Source: Bradyrhizobium sp. ORS 285 (GTDB lineage Bacteria; Pseudomonadota; Alphaproteobacteria; Rhizobiales; Xanthobacteraceae). From it: a stretch of 64,000 nucleotides of DNA. Of this stretch, positions 25,882 to 34,259 are shown in pieces; within the stretch, counting starts at the first letter, position 1; every line of letters starts with the position of its first letter. The stretch lies in NCBI RefSeq assembly GCF_900176205.1, contig NZ_LT859959.1:5415001-5479000 (forward strand). Reading direction: 5' to 3'. The notes beneath the pieces were generated by a model. The model searched no databases, was not told where the DNA came from, and saw nothing but the letters and a program-made list of their open reading frames with translations. The translations under genes were made by a program, and so were the position numbers.

Positions 25882-26688
25882 ATGAGAGCGCGCATTCCGT
25901 TCCAACGCATCGACGTCGGCCACGCGACGGAGCTGTTGCAGCGCGACGATGTGCTGCGCTTCGACGTCCGCGACCAGGCTTCGTTCAATGCCGCTCACAT
26001 GGCCGGCGCGCAGCATCTCACCCAGCGCAATCTCTCGGAGCTGATCACCGGCACGACCAAACGCACGCCGATCCTGATCTACTGCTATCATGGCAACGCC
26101 AGCCAAGAGTACGCCCAGACCTTCTCCGATTTCGGCTTCATGGAGGTCTACAGCCTCGACGGCGGCTATGAGGCGTGGCGGCAGCGCTTTCCCGCGACGA
26201 GCGGTGCGGCGGACGTGAGTTCGACATTGGCGGCCTGGCTGGTGGCCCAGGGCTTTCCGGCAGATGCGGTCGACGCCACCATCGCCAACCGGACCACGCC
26301 GCTGATGAAAGCCGCGCATCTCGGCAACGTTGCCATCATCCGCGAGCTGCTCGCGGCAGGCGCCGACATCGCGGCCACGAATGCGGACGGCAATAACGCG
26401 CTGTGGCTCGCCTGCGTCGGCCGGCATCTCGCGGCGATCGACGCGCTGGTCGAGGCCGGCATCGATCTCGACAACAGCAACGACAACGGCGCGACCGCGC
26501 TGATGTATGCGTCCTCGTCCGGCAAGGCCGAGGTGGTCGCGCATCTCCTAGCCAAGGGCGCCGACATCGGCGCCGAGACGCTGGACGGCTTCTCCGCGCT
26601 CGACATGGCCGCCTCGCTCGAGTGCCTGACGCTGCTGCGACAGGCCGCGAAGGCGGCAGCGCAGTCCAAGCCCGAGATGCGGCCATGA
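25882..26688 (+). CDS. Rhodanese-ankyrin repeat fusion protein
   Basis: About 268 residues from ATG 25882. An N-terminal single-domain rhodanese (about 1-105) has the GlpE-like active-site loop IYCYHGNASQ with its persulfide Cys and SLDGGYEAW. It is joined to three or four ankyrin repeats (about 130-255: TTPLMKAAHLGNVAIIRELL, NNALWLACVGRHLAAIDALV, ATALMYASSSGKAEVVAHLL). It could move sulfane sulfur to a partner held by the ankyrin repeats. The start is uncertain: an in-frame ATG at 25849 overlaps the preceding gene. The stop overlaps the next ATG by four bases. Confidence 0.8.
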   Translation: MRARIPFQRIDVGHATELLQRDDVLRFDVRDQASFNAAHMAGAQHLTQRNLSELITGTTKRTPILIYCYHGNASQEYAQTFSDFGFMEVYSLDGGYEAWRQRFPATSGAADVSSTLAAWLVAQGFPADAVDATIANRTTPLMKAAHLGNVAIIRELLAAGADIAATNADGNNALWLACVGRHLAAIDALVEAGIDLDNSNDNGATALMYASSSGKAEVVAHLLAKGADIGAETLDGFSALDMAASLECLTLLRQAAKAAAQSKPEMRP

Positions 26689-27002
26689 CCGTCATCGAGC
26701 ATGATTTCGGCATGCAGCAACGCCAGGTCGAGCGCCGCTTCCGCACGCTGCTCAGCCTCGACGCGCTGCACGAGGCCAATGTCCGCGCCAACCCAATTCC
26801 CTATCTGGAGCGCGCCAGCGAGCGCATCTATCAGCTCGAGAAGGCACTGTTCGACGCGCTGCAGGCGGCCACGCCAGCAGCGGATGCAGATGGCGAGATG
26901 GTCACGATCGGCAGGGCCGAGCTGCAGCGCCTGCAACAATGCCGGGCGATCGTCGAGAGCGCCTATGCCCAGCTGGTCGCAGACCAGCCCGAGGCCGAAT
27001 GA
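26685..27002 (+). CDS. Small helical protein of unknown function
   Basis: A 105-residue protein coupled to the rhodanese-ankyrin gene by an ATGA overlap. It is largely alpha-helical (QRQVERRFRTLLSLDALHEAN, ASERIYQLEKALFDALQAA, AELQRLQQCRAIVESAYAQL), with heptad spacing suggesting a dimeric coiled coil. No catalytic or metal-binding motif is apparent. Tight coupling suggests a partner or scaffold for the upstream protein. Confidence 0.62.
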   Translation: MTVIEHDFGMQQRQVERRFRTLLSLDALHEANVRANPIPYLERASERIYQLEKALFDALQAATPAADADGEMVTIGRAELQRLQQCRAIVESAYAQLVADQPEAE

Positions 27003-27024
27003 ACCATTTTAAGTGGAGAACGAC

Positions 27025-27264
27025 ATGAGCGACGGCTTCTTCGTGGACTGGGACGGCAACCTGCGCAGCGCGGCCGACCCCGGCGGCGGCTACCTCTGCG
27101 ATATCGACACGGTCGCGCGCTACGTCGCGGTGACGACCAAGACCGGCGCGCTGGTGCATGAGGCGACCTTCTTCAGGACGCAAGCCGATGTCGAGAAGGC
27201 CGGCATCAAGGCGCAGCTGGTGCCGGGCAGTCATCCGTGGGGAAAGAAGTCGGACGGGTTTTGA
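27025..27264 (+). CDS. Small conserved-looking protein of unknown function
   Basis: A 79-residue protein from ATG 27025, preceded by TGGAG at a good distance; an in-frame ATG four codons earlier overlaps that ribosome site and is less likely. It starts with SDGFFVDWDGNLRS and ends with PGSHPWGKKSDGF. The single Cys lies in GGYLCDIDT. No family is recognised. It follows the 105-residue gene after 22 bases, so it is probably the last gene of this plus-strand unit. Confidence 0.58.
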   Translation: MSDGFFVDWDGNLRSAADPGGGYLCDIDTVARYVAVTTKTGALVHEATFFRTQADVEKAGIKAQLVPGSHPWGKKSDGF

Positions 27265-27349
27265 GAGCGGAGTCTGTCATCAGAGACGAGCCGACCTAAT
27301 TGGTCCCGACTCGTGATCGAACACGGCTTCGACCCCAAGCGACGCTGCA

Positions 27350-27381
27350 CTCCCTCTCCCCGTTCTTACGGGGAGAGGGAG
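27350..27381. terminator. 13-bp hairpin between convergent genes
   Basis: The arms CTCCCTCTCCCCG and CGGGGAGAGGGAG are perfect over 13 bases, with a six-base TTCTTA loop. No long T-run follows on either strand, but the position between the ends of convergent genes at 27264 and 27477 suits a bidirectional terminator. A related sequence sits at 54439-54465, so this is also a dispersed element. Confidence 0.5.
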
Positions 27382-27476
27382 CACACCGCTCAAGCCTTAT
27401 CAGCTCACATCATTCTTGCACTAGAGTGGCCCAGGAGCGGCAGGTAGGCAACTCCATAAAAGAGGAACACTCCCGC

Positions 27477-27926
27477 TCAATCCGGGTGGATCATGATCTC
27501 CATGGTCTCGTCGAGATCGTCGAACGGATCGGGGAAGCTGACATCCTCGACCAGCGCGACGCCGCAGAGGCAGATGTCGCCGTCGATGACGGCGAGCGCG
27601 ATCGGCTCGAGGCTCTGGCCCTCGCAGCCGCCTGCATTGCAGAGGCCAGTGTCGATCTCGAAGGTCGCGCCGTGGCGGCCGCAGCGGAGCAGCGTGTGCT
27701 CGGCATTGAAGAACTGGCCGCTGCCGATGTTCAGCCATTTGCCGTCATGCGGGCAGGTGTTGACATAGCCGACGAAGCCGCCCGTGGCGGTGTGGATGAT
27801 CACGATCGGAAACGGCCGCGCCTCGCCATTGTCGCCGATGCGCGACAGGCTGAACGCCTTGGCCTCGCCTTTGGCGATGCTGGCGGTCGGACAGATGACG
27901 TAGACTTCCGGCTCACGCTGCGTCAT
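27477..27926 (-). CDS. Rieske [2Fe-2S] ferredoxin-like protein
   Basis: A 149-residue single-domain Rieske protein. The cluster ligands are CPHDGKW (Cys and His) and CGRHGATFEIDTG (Cys and His), about residues 62 and 85. Two extra Cys follow in LCNAGGCEGQSL. The body ends with an acidic tail (DPFDDLDETMEIMIHPD). It probably carries electrons to or from an oxidoreductase in the surrounding cluster. The start ATG 27926 faces the GST gene divergently. Longer open sequence upstream does not look coding. Confidence 0.82.
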   Translation of the reverse strand: MTQREPEVYVICPTASIAKGEAKAFSLSRIGDNGEARPFPIVIIHTATGGFVGYVNTCPHDGKWLNIGSGQFFNAEHTLLRCGRHGATFEIDTGLCNAGGCEGQSLEPIALAVIDGDICLCGVALVEDVSFPDPFDDLDETMEIMIHPD

Positions 27927-28109
27927 GCGCTGATCTCCCTGATGGCGCGACGGGAGCAGCAGAACTTCAACACGTCTCCTGTCGCAAACCTGACGACAGC
28001 GGCCCGATTTGGCGAGCCACGGCGCGTCATTCCCGATCTGCCCCGATCTTTGCATGAAGCATGCCGGTGGACCGGTGACGCCACGCGCGATGTCGGCTTG
28101 GAGACAATG

Positions 28110-28760
28110 ATGGCCCCGATGAAGTTCTACATGACGCCGGGCTCGTGCTCGACCGGCATCCACATCATCCTCGAAGAGCTCGAGGAGGTGTTCGAGGCTT
28201 ACATCGTCAACCTGCCGGCCGGCGATAATTTCAAGCCGGACTACGTCGCGATCAATCCGAAATCGACGATCCCCGCTCTGGTGCGGCCGGATGGCAGCGT
28301 GCTGACCGAGGTGCCCGCGATCGCCTATTGGCTCGGCCGCTCGCGGCCGCGCGCCAGGCTGTGGCCGTCCGAACTCGAAACCGAGACGCGGCTGCTGGAG
28401 GCAATGACCTACATCGCCGGCACCGTGCACGGCCATGGCTTCGCGCGCATCTTCGCCACGCCGACCTTCAGCCGCAACGAGGCCGACCAGGAGTCGGTGC
28501 GCGCGCTCGGCCGCAACATCGTCGTGAAGGGCTTTGCGATCCTGAGCCGGATGCTCGGCGAGCAGCCTTATCTCGGCGGCGACTTCTCGGTCGCCGATCC
28601 GATCCTGTTCTATGTCGAATTCTGGGCCGACAAGACCGACATCGCCCTGCCCGCCAATCTGCTGGCGCACTACCGGCGGATGCTGGCCAGCCCGGTCGTG
28701 CAGCGGGTGCTGCGCGAGGAAGGGTACAATCCGGCGACGCTGGGGCGGGCGACCGAATAG
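28110..28760 (+). CDS. Glutathione S-transferase family protein
   Basis: A 216-residue protein with a thioredoxin-like N-terminal domain (about 1-80: KFYMTPGSCSTGIHIILEEL, then PKSTIPALVRPDGSVLTEVPAI) and a helical C-terminal domain (about 90-210: GGDFSVADPILFYVEFW). The TPGSCSTG stretch fits the catalytic Ser/Cys position of beta-like bacterial GSTs. The substrate is unknown. GGAG lies seven bases before ATG 28110, the start I chose over ATG 28107. Confidence 0.85.
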   Translation: MAPMKFYMTPGSCSTGIHIILEELEEVFEAYIVNLPAGDNFKPDYVAINPKSTIPALVRPDGSVLTEVPAIAYWLGRSRPRARLWPSELETETRLLEAMTYIAGTVHGHGFARIFATPTFSRNEADQESVRALGRNIVVKGFAILSRMLGEQPYLGGDFSVADPILFYVEFWADKTDIALPANLLAHYRRMLASPVVQRVLREEGYNPATLGRATE

Positions 28761-28779
28761 CCCGAGCCTGCTCCTAAGG

Positions 28780-30498
28780 CTACTCCGCCGCCTCGACGAG
28801 CTGCTCGTGATCGCCGAGGTCGATGCCGCGGAAGATGGCGCAGCGACGGAAGACGGCGATGGTCGGGCGGACGCTCTTGTGGTGGCAATATTTGGCGACC
28901 AGCTTGGCCAGGCCCTTGATGTCGCGCCCCGACGCGCCGGGGAAGGTCTCCACCAGCTGCGCGATCACCGCCGTCTCGACCGTCAGCCCGAACTGATCGC
29001 ACATCACCCGCCAGATCCGGCCCCGCGCCTCGGCGTCCGGCGCCTGGAACTTGATCAGCGCGATGCAGCGCGACACGATTGCTTCATCGATGTCGTCGAT
29101 GCGGTTGGTGGTGAGGAACAAGAGACCGTTAAAATATTCGAGCACGCGCAGGAACACGCCGACGACGGCGTTCATCGTCATGTCGTCCTCGCGCCGCTTG
29201 ATATAGACATCGGCCTCGTCGATCAGCATGACCGCGCCCCAGCGCTGCGCGCGCGTCAACGCATCCTTGAGCGCGCCCTCCATCGCCGCAACATTGAGGC
29301 CGAGCTGGCCGGAATGCACGCGATAGAGAGGCCGGCCGATGATCTCGGCGTAGACCTCCGCCGTCAGCGTCTTGCCGACACCCGGAGGTCCCGCGCACAG
29401 CACCGTGGTGCCCCCCGACTTGCCGGCGACGATGTCGTCCATCAGCAGGTCCATCTCGGCGGTGAGGATGTCGATCAGGTCGGTCTGCTCCTCGGGCAGC
29501 ACCAGCTTCTGCTTCAGCTCGGGCTGATAGGCGTAAGGCGTCATGTCGTCGGCATGCACCCAGAGATAATGGTGCAGGTCGAGATGGAACATCAGCATGT
29601 ACGGATGCACGGGAACGCGGCAGAAGACGCCTTTCGGGATCGCCGCCTTGGACTCCTCGACCTCCTGCTCGGCATCGTAGAGATTGCTCTTGGCGGCCTT
29701 GCGCAGATACTGACCGAGAATGTCGCCGGTCACCTCCAGCGTCAGCGCGCGCTCGGTCAGGATGCCCTCGTCATTGACGAGCCGCGCCGTACCGCCGCCG
29801 GACGACAGCACGATGACGTCCTTGCGCGACCAGTCCATATCGCGATGCGACGAGTTCGGATCATCCGCGAAAAAGCCGATGCCGCGGCCGGAGAACTGCG
29901 CGCCGTAGCGGCCGCGCCAGGCAAAGTAGCGCTCCGCCGTCTCGTCATAGGCTGCGATCAGCTCGGACGTTTCCTTGAGGAAACCCTTCGCGGCGAAGAT
30001 CTCGGCGACCGTCTTGCCGACGATGTCGCCGACGGAGATCCGCAGCGTCGATGTCGTGATCGCGCCCTTGGCGTTGGCCTTGAGCTCGATGAAGACGCGG
30101 CCCGCCTCGTCGTTCGACGGCGCGGTGTAGTCGAGCCGGGTGACAACATAGGGCAGAGGCCGGTTGGCGACGTTGGCGGTAAACATCCAGCCTCGGATGG
30201 CACCGGAGATCAGATAGCGAGCGATCGCCGGCAGCACCTGCTCGAGCTCGTTTTCCGAGAAGCGCGTGCCGGAATCGCTGAAGGCGCGTTGCAGGGTTGC
30301 GATATGCGCGGCGCGGGCGTGCCATTCGGGGCCCGCCTTCTGATAGCTGTCGCGCAGAAAATCGAGCTCGGCGGTCGCGAGCTGCGCGAGGTTGACCTCG
30401 ACCTTGTCGCCGAAGCGCAGCTGCTCCGTCAGCGAGGCGAGATGCGGAAAGGCGGTCGCCATCGCCTCGATGATCGGACGCTCGATCTGCAGTTTCAT
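28780..30498 (-). CDS. AAA+ ATPase with unrecognised N-terminal domain
   Basis: A 572-residue protein. A single AAA module fills the C-terminal half. Walker A is GPPGVGKT at 370-377. Walker B is VMLIDEADVY (about 420), sensor 1 is LLFLTTNRIDDID, and an Arg-finger-like segment is VSRCIALIKF. The first 330 residues match nothing I recognise; they contain beta-rich patches (IELKANAKGAITTST, VIVLSSGGGTARLVNDEGIL). ATP-driven remodelling of a partner protein is likely. It lies on the same strand as, and downstream of, the amine-oxidase-like gene, separated by a repeat-filled gap of 233 bases. Confidence 0.82.
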   Translation of the reverse strand: MKLQIERPIIEAMATAFPHLASLTEQLRFGDKVEVNLAQLATAELDFLRDSYQKAGPEWHARAAHIATLQRAFSDSGTRFSENELEQVLPAIARYLISGAIRGWMFTANVANRPLPYVVTRLDYTAPSNDEAGRVFIELKANAKGAITTSTLRISVGDIVGKTVAEIFAAKGFLKETSELIAAYDETAERYFAWRGRYGAQFSGRGIGFFADDPNSSHRDMDWSRKDVIVLSSGGGTARLVNDEGILTERALTLEVTGDILGQYLRKAAKSNLYDAEQEVEESKAAIPKGVFCRVPVHPYMLMFHLDLHHYLWVHADDMTPYAYQPELKQKLVLPEEQTDLIDILTAEMDLLMDDIVAGKSGGTTVLCAGPPGVGKTLTAEVYAEIIGRPLYRVHSGQLGLNVAAMEGALKDALTRAQRWGAVMLIDEADVYIKRREDDMTMNAVVGVFLRVLEYFNGLLFLTTNRIDDIDEAIVSRCIALIKFQAPDAEARGRIWRVMCDQFGLTVETAVIAQLVETFPGASGRDIKGLAKLVAKYCHHKSVRPTIAVFRRCAIFRGIDLGDHEQLVEAAE

Positions 30499-30526
30499 TG
30501 GAGCTCACTCGATCTTTACTTGGCCA

Positions 30527-30706
30527 TCCTTCGAGACGCCCGCCTGCACGGCGGGCTCCTCAGGATGAGGATCTTTTTGCGGGAACCGTATTGACCCTCT
30601 CCATGAACACGCCTCCCGGCGTGTTCATGGTTGAGGTGCAGGCCTCCTTGGGTGCCAACCCCTCATGGTGAGGAGCGCCGCATGCGGCGCGTCTCGAACC
30701 ATGAGG
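30527..30706. repeat. Cluster of three palindromic intergenic elements
   Basis: Three hairpins lie side by side. An imperfect repeat of CATCCT...AGGATG with nested CGCCCGCC/GGCGGGC lies near 30527-30568. A perfect 13-bp stem, CCATGAACACGCC-TCCC-GGCGTGTTCATGG, is at 30601-30630. The third element, CCTCATGGT...ACCATGAGG at 30661-30706, encloses the perfect palindrome GCGCCGCATGCGGCGC. These are typical REP-like elements of this bacterial group and may stop transcription between the two genes. Confidence 0.6.
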
Positions 30707-30731
30707 CCACCTGACGCAGGTGTCGCACATC

Positions 30732-32339
30732 TCACGACGACACGCCCGTGGGCTGGCGGGCCGCCTCGCCCTTCGCCAGCAGCAGGCGGTTGGCTGCGAG
30801 CGAGAACTCCTGCCATGCGGCGGCGACGTCGCGCAGGATGGTCTGCACGTAGTCCTTCGACGGCTTGTGCTCGAACGGGAAGTTCGACAGCGCGCAAGAG
30901 GTGCGATTGAAGGCGACGGCGTCGTCGAGCAGCGACTGCATGACGTCGCGGAACGGCTTCTGGATCTCCGGCATCAGCGCCGAGCGGCCGCGCTCGACCG
31001 TGACGTCGCGCATGTCGAAGGTCAGCGCATCCAGTACCTGCAGCGCCGCCGCGAACACCTGCTCGATCGCGCCGAGCACGGCGAGCTGCGTCAGCTGCTC
31101 GCGCTGCTGCGTGGCGAGGCTGCGGTTGAGCCGCTGCCGGTAGTCGTCGAAGGCCGCATCCCGTTGCGCTGCGACCCAGGAGGCGAACCAGGCCAGGCTG
31201 GCCTCGTTGCCGGACAGCCCCTCGCCGATTCCCGCCGCGCGCCCCGAGGTCTCGGTGGCAGCGCGCGCAAGCGCTCGCTCGATGCGCTTGGCCGCGTTCA
31301 CGGCGCCTTCGAGATAGCCGGCGGCATGGCTTGCGGTCTCAGCGCCGCCGAGATGCAGCCGTCCTTCCCACAGCGCGCGCCTCAGCATCGGATTGGCAAT
31401 CTCACTATGCTCGCCGCGCGGCGTGGTCCGATCCAGCGCGCTGCAGGTGAAGCGCTCGGTCGCCCAATCCTGGTAGTGCTGCTCGCCGCCGTCCAGCGCA
31501 GCGCCGAACAGCTGCACCATCTGACTGTCCATCAGCATCGGCAATCCGACACTAAACGCCTCGCGCAGATCGGGGGAAAACGCGAGGAAGCCGCCGAGCG
31601 CGGCGCGGTCGCCGCCCTCGTCGCAGGCGTCGTAGATCTCGCCGACCACGGCCTGCTCGTGACTGACGAAGGCGTTGCCCGACTGGCCCTTGTCGCGCCA
31701 ATGCGCCTGCTCATAGGCGATCACGACCTTGGCCTGCGCGGCCATCCACGTCTCGGCGTTGCGCATCGCCTCGAATGTCGCATCATCGAGCGCCGGGAAG
31801 AAGCCGACATGATCGATCAGCAACCTCGGTGGCAGCGCCAGAACGGCGCGCTTCGCCTCGATGGCGACCGACTCCGTTTCGGTGGCGAAGATCAGCCGGA
31901 CATGCGTGCCGCAATCGACGATGCGCATCAGCTCATGGCCGAGGTGGATGGTGGCCGGCGGCAGCTCCCGTGCCAGCGCCTCGATCAGCCGGGCCATGCC
32001 GCCGGACAGCCGGCGCGCGCCCTGGTGGACCGGTGGGCCGCTGATCTGTTCCGCCGTCTTGTCGGCCTCCTTCAGGTGCAGCACCGTGCCGTCGTCATGC
32101 TGGGCGAAATGCGACAACCCCAGCTCGGTAATCAGGCCGGTCAGCAGCGGCTGGGTCTCGGGCCAGAACCAGGTCGGACCGAGATCGAGCGCGAGCCCCG
32201 CTTTGCTCCTGGCCGACAGCACGCGGCCGCCCAGGCGATGTCGGGCTTCGAACAAGGCGAACGTGCCGCCGCGCTGCTGCAGGCTGCGCGCGAGTGCCAT
32301 TCCGCACAATCCGCCACCGACAATGGCCGTTTCAAGCAT
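30732..32339 (-). CDS. FAD-dependent amine-oxidase-like protein
   Basis: A 535-residue flavoprotein. The dinucleotide-binding motif TAIVGGGLCGMALARSL starts at residue 4. It continues as FEARHRLGGRVLSA, the amine oxidase/protoporphyrinogen-oxidase pattern. A second FAD contact is GRLHLGGAETASHAAGYLEGAV, about residues 315-336. The last 150 residues form an extra helical extension (DDYRQRLNRSLATQQREQL and beyond) not found in minimal monoamine oxidases. The substrate is unknown. It is divergent from the SnoaL-like gene across a region with two CTTGCAAG palindromes. Confidence 0.8.
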   Translation of the reverse strand: MLETAIVGGGLCGMALARSLQQRGGTFALFEARHRLGGRVLSARSKAGLALDLGPTWFWPETQPLLTGLITELGLSHFAQHDDGTVLHLKEADKTAEQISGPPVHQGARRLSGGMARLIEALARELPPATIHLGHELMRIVDCGTHVRLIFATETESVAIEAKRAVLALPPRLLIDHVGFFPALDDATFEAMRNAETWMAAQAKVVIAYEQAHWRDKGQSGNAFVSHEQAVVGEIYDACDEGGDRAALGGFLAFSPDLREAFSVGLPMLMDSQMVQLFGAALDGGEQHYQDWATERFTCSALDRTTPRGEHSEIANPMLRRALWEGRLHLGGAETASHAAGYLEGAVNAAKRIERALARAATETSGRAAGIGEGLSGNEASLAWFASWVAAQRDAAFDDYRQRLNRSLATQQREQLTQLAVLGAIEQVFAAALQVLDALTFDMRDVTVERGRSALMPEIQKPFRDVMQSLLDDAVAFNRTSCALSNFPFEHKPSKDYVQTILRDVAAAWQEFSLAANRLLLAKGEAARQPTGVSS

Positions 32340-32383
32340 GACAGGACCCCGATTGATGCGTTGCGATGTCATCTCGATGAGGT

Positions 32384-32402
32384 CTTGCAAGAAGCTTGCA
32401 AG
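32384..32402. promoter_or_regulatory. Two CTTGCAAG palindromes, 11 bp apart
   Basis: The 8-bp palindrome CTTGCAAG occurs at 32384-32391 and again at 32395-32402. The centres are 11 bases apart, about one helical turn. The pair lies between the divergent starts at 32339 and 32475, where one regulator could control both genes. Confidence 0.5.
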
Positions 32403-32474
32403 TTTTTGTGAGCCCCGCATGTGCGATTCCAAACATTGCTTGATTTTCGCAAGCGGCTGTCCCACCTCATCCCG

Positions 32475-32879
32475 ATGAGCGACGAGAGCCAGATCCTGGC
32501 CGCCAATGCGGCCTTCTACGCAGCCTTCGCGGCCGGCGATTTCGCCACGCTCGCTTCGCTCTGGGCCGATCGCGACGGGATCTCCTGCATTCATCCGGGC
32601 TGGCCGGCCATCGTCGGCCGCGCCGCCGTGATCGGCAGCTGGCGCGACATCCTCGGCAATCCGAGCCGCCCGCAGATCGTCTGCGCCGATCCGCACGCGA
32701 TCGTCGACGGCGATCACGGCCACGTGCTGTGCATCGAGCTGGTCGACGGTGCTGCTCTGGCGGCGGCCAATCACTTCGTGCGGATCGATGGCGGCTGGCG
32801 CATGGTCCATCATCAATCCAGCCCGATCGCGCAGCTCGCCACGCCGGACGATGATACGGACGGCCACAGCCTGCACTGA
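32475..32879 (+). CDS. SnoaL-like (NTF2-fold) small protein
   Basis: A 134-residue single-domain NTF2-like protein. ILAANAAFYAAFAAGDFATLASLWADRDG is the classic start, and HPGWPAIVGRAAVIGSWRDIL, ANHFVRIDGGWRMVHHQSSP complete the fold. Such proteins act as isomerases, cyclases or binding subunits, so the activity is open. ATG 32475 gives the normal family length; no strong ribosome site is visible. Confidence 0.8.
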   Translation: MSDESQILAANAAFYAAFAAGDFATLASLWADRDGISCIHPGWPAIVGRAAVIGSWRDILGNPSRPQIVCADPHAIVDGDHGHVLCIELVDGAALAAANHFVRIDGGWRMVHHQSSPIAQLATPDDDTDGHSLH

Positions 32880-32891
32880 TCGTCCTGCCTT

Positions 32892-32907
32892 TGGCACGAA
32901 ACTTGAT
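32892..32907 (+). promoter_or_regulatory. Sigma-54-like -24/-12 promoter, imperfect
   Basis: TGGCACG-AAAC-TTGAT matches the consensus TGGCACG-N4-TTGCW at every defined base except the C of the -12 GC, which is A. Spacing is exact. It lies 148 bases before ATG 33055. Because the -12 GC is normally important, activity is doubtful, and no TGT-N10-ACA activator site was found nearby. Confidence 0.3.
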
Positions 32908-33054
32908 CTGCTCTCCCTGACCGGCAGCAATGTCGGAGATTGTTGATTGTCGTCGCGTCGGATACGGGCCGGATCTCCGTATCGCGCGAGGCCATCGCGC
33001 GCTGCCAACAGCATCGCGCAGAGGCCACCGTGAAACATCGGACGGGAGACGGAG

Positions 33055-33435
33055 ATGGCACGCGTACTGACCGCCTATTTGAAGCGCAGTGATGTGCCGG
33101 CTCGTTCATCGCTGCAGCAGGCCATCGACCGTCTGCCCTTTGCGCTCACGCTCGACCATGACTATGCGCCATTCAAAACCGACGGCTATCTGCCGTGCGC
33201 GCTCGACGGCGAGGATTCGGGCTTCGATCTGCGCTTCGCAGACTGCCCCGCCCTCCGCAACGACGGGCGCGACGTGATGATGACATTCAAATGGGGCGGC
33301 GATCCGCGCGAAGAGGCCGCAGCGCTGGCGGTGTGCGCCGCTCTTGCAACGGCCTTCGGCGCGATCGTCCAGCGTGACGGCGTCGCACTCTCACCCGACC
33401 ACATGCTCGAACAGGCGAAGGGAGCACTGGTATGA
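33055..33435 (+). CDS. Protein of unknown function, first of an overlapping pair
   Basis: A 126-residue soluble protein that I do not recognise. It is alpha/beta in character (RVLTAYLKRSDVPARSSLQQAID, SGFDLRFADCPAL, RDVMMTFKWGGDP, then an Ala-rich helix EEAAALAVCAALATAFGAIV). No catalytic motif is evident. GGGAG lies seven bases before the ATG. Its stop overlaps the next start by four bases, so the two are translated together. Confidence 0.62.
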   Translation: MARVLTAYLKRSDVPARSSLQQAIDRLPFALTLDHDYAPFKTDGYLPCALDGEDSGFDLRFADCPALRNDGRDVMMTFKWGGDPREEAAALAVCAALATAFGAIVQRDGVALSPDHMLEQAKGALV

Positions 33436-33956
33436 ACATGACGGCTCCACTTCAACCCACCGCGATCCATGCCGTGCCGGCCGAGTTGTGCGACTGCGGC
33501 TTCCGCGTGCTGATGATCCGGCAGTTCAATGTCGGCGCCGTGCCGCCGGCCTTCGCCATCATCGACCAGCGCATCATGCGCATGCCGCAGCGGCTCGGAC
33601 GCCACGGCGTCTCGTTTGCCGCGACCTTCCTGCCCGAGGTGATGTCCTGGTTGATCGAGCATCTCGGCCGGCCGTCGCTGCACGACGAGACCGGCCGCTC
33701 CTATCGCAATCCGCGCTGGCCGGTGGTGTGCTGGCATGATCGGGAACGCTATTGGCCGAGCGGCGCCGTCACGGTCGAGTGGTCCGCCGAGGTCGCGTTC
33801 CAGGATCACGCCTCGTGGATGGCCTTCCGCACCCATTGGTCGGAGAGCCTGATGGGACGGAATGCCGACCCCGACACGACGATCGGAGAAGCGGAGCCGC
33901 GCGACCTGCATGATGCGGAAAAAGAATTTTCCGACGCTGCGTTTCAGCGAGCATGA
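33432..33956 (+). CDS. Protein of unknown function, second of an overlapping pair
   Basis: A 174-residue soluble protein coupled to the preceding gene by an ATGA overlap. Features include ELCDCGFRVLMIRQFNVGAVPPAF at the start, a Trp-rich centre (RNPRWPVVCWHDRERYWPSGAVTVEW) and DHASWMAFRTHW towards the end. No family is recognised. The paired translation implies a shared job, perhaps as a complex. Confidence 0.6.
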   Translation: MNMTAPLQPTAIHAVPAELCDCGFRVLMIRQFNVGAVPPAFAIIDQRIMRMPQRLGRHGVSFAATFLPEVMSWLIEHLGRPSLHDETGRSYRNPRWPVVCWHDRERYWPSGAVTVEWSAEVAFQDHASWMAFRTHWSESLMGRNADPDTTIGEAEPRDLHDAEKEFSDAAFQRA

Positions 33957-34048
33957 TTTGTCAAACTGCATTCGCCCCGCGGACCGCTCTGTTCGATGGC
34001 CGTCGCAGCGTGATAGCTTTTAAGTGATGAAATCGCACGGAGGCGGTC

Positions 34049-34210
34049 ATGCACTACGTCTCATGGCTTGGTCATTGGTTCGGTCATCTGCTGCCGCAAC
34101 GGCTGACTGACTCGAGCGTGGTCCGGCGCGAGCTCATCGTCCGGCGCCCGGCCGCAGAGCTGTCGCACGAGGACCTGTTCTACATCGCGATGCTCGGTCC
34201 CCACGTCTGA
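34049..34210 (+). CDS. Small 53-residue protein
   Basis: A short gene with a strong GGAGG ribosome site five to six bases before ATG 34049. The product starts MHYVSWLGHWFGHLLPQRL, with four His and three aromatic residues among the first 14, then continues VVRRELIVRRPAAELSHEDLFYIAML. The Arg- and His-bearing amphipathic start could bind a membrane or metal. It lies 49 bases upstream of the thiol dioxygenase gene and is probably co-transcribed. Short length keeps confidence moderate. Confidence 0.5.
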   Translation: MHYVSWLGHWFGHLLPQRLTDSSVVRRELIVRRPAAELSHEDLFYIAMLGPHV

Positions 34211-34259
34211 GCAGACCATCGGCGCTGCCCGCCATTTCCGACACCACACGAGTCCCGAC

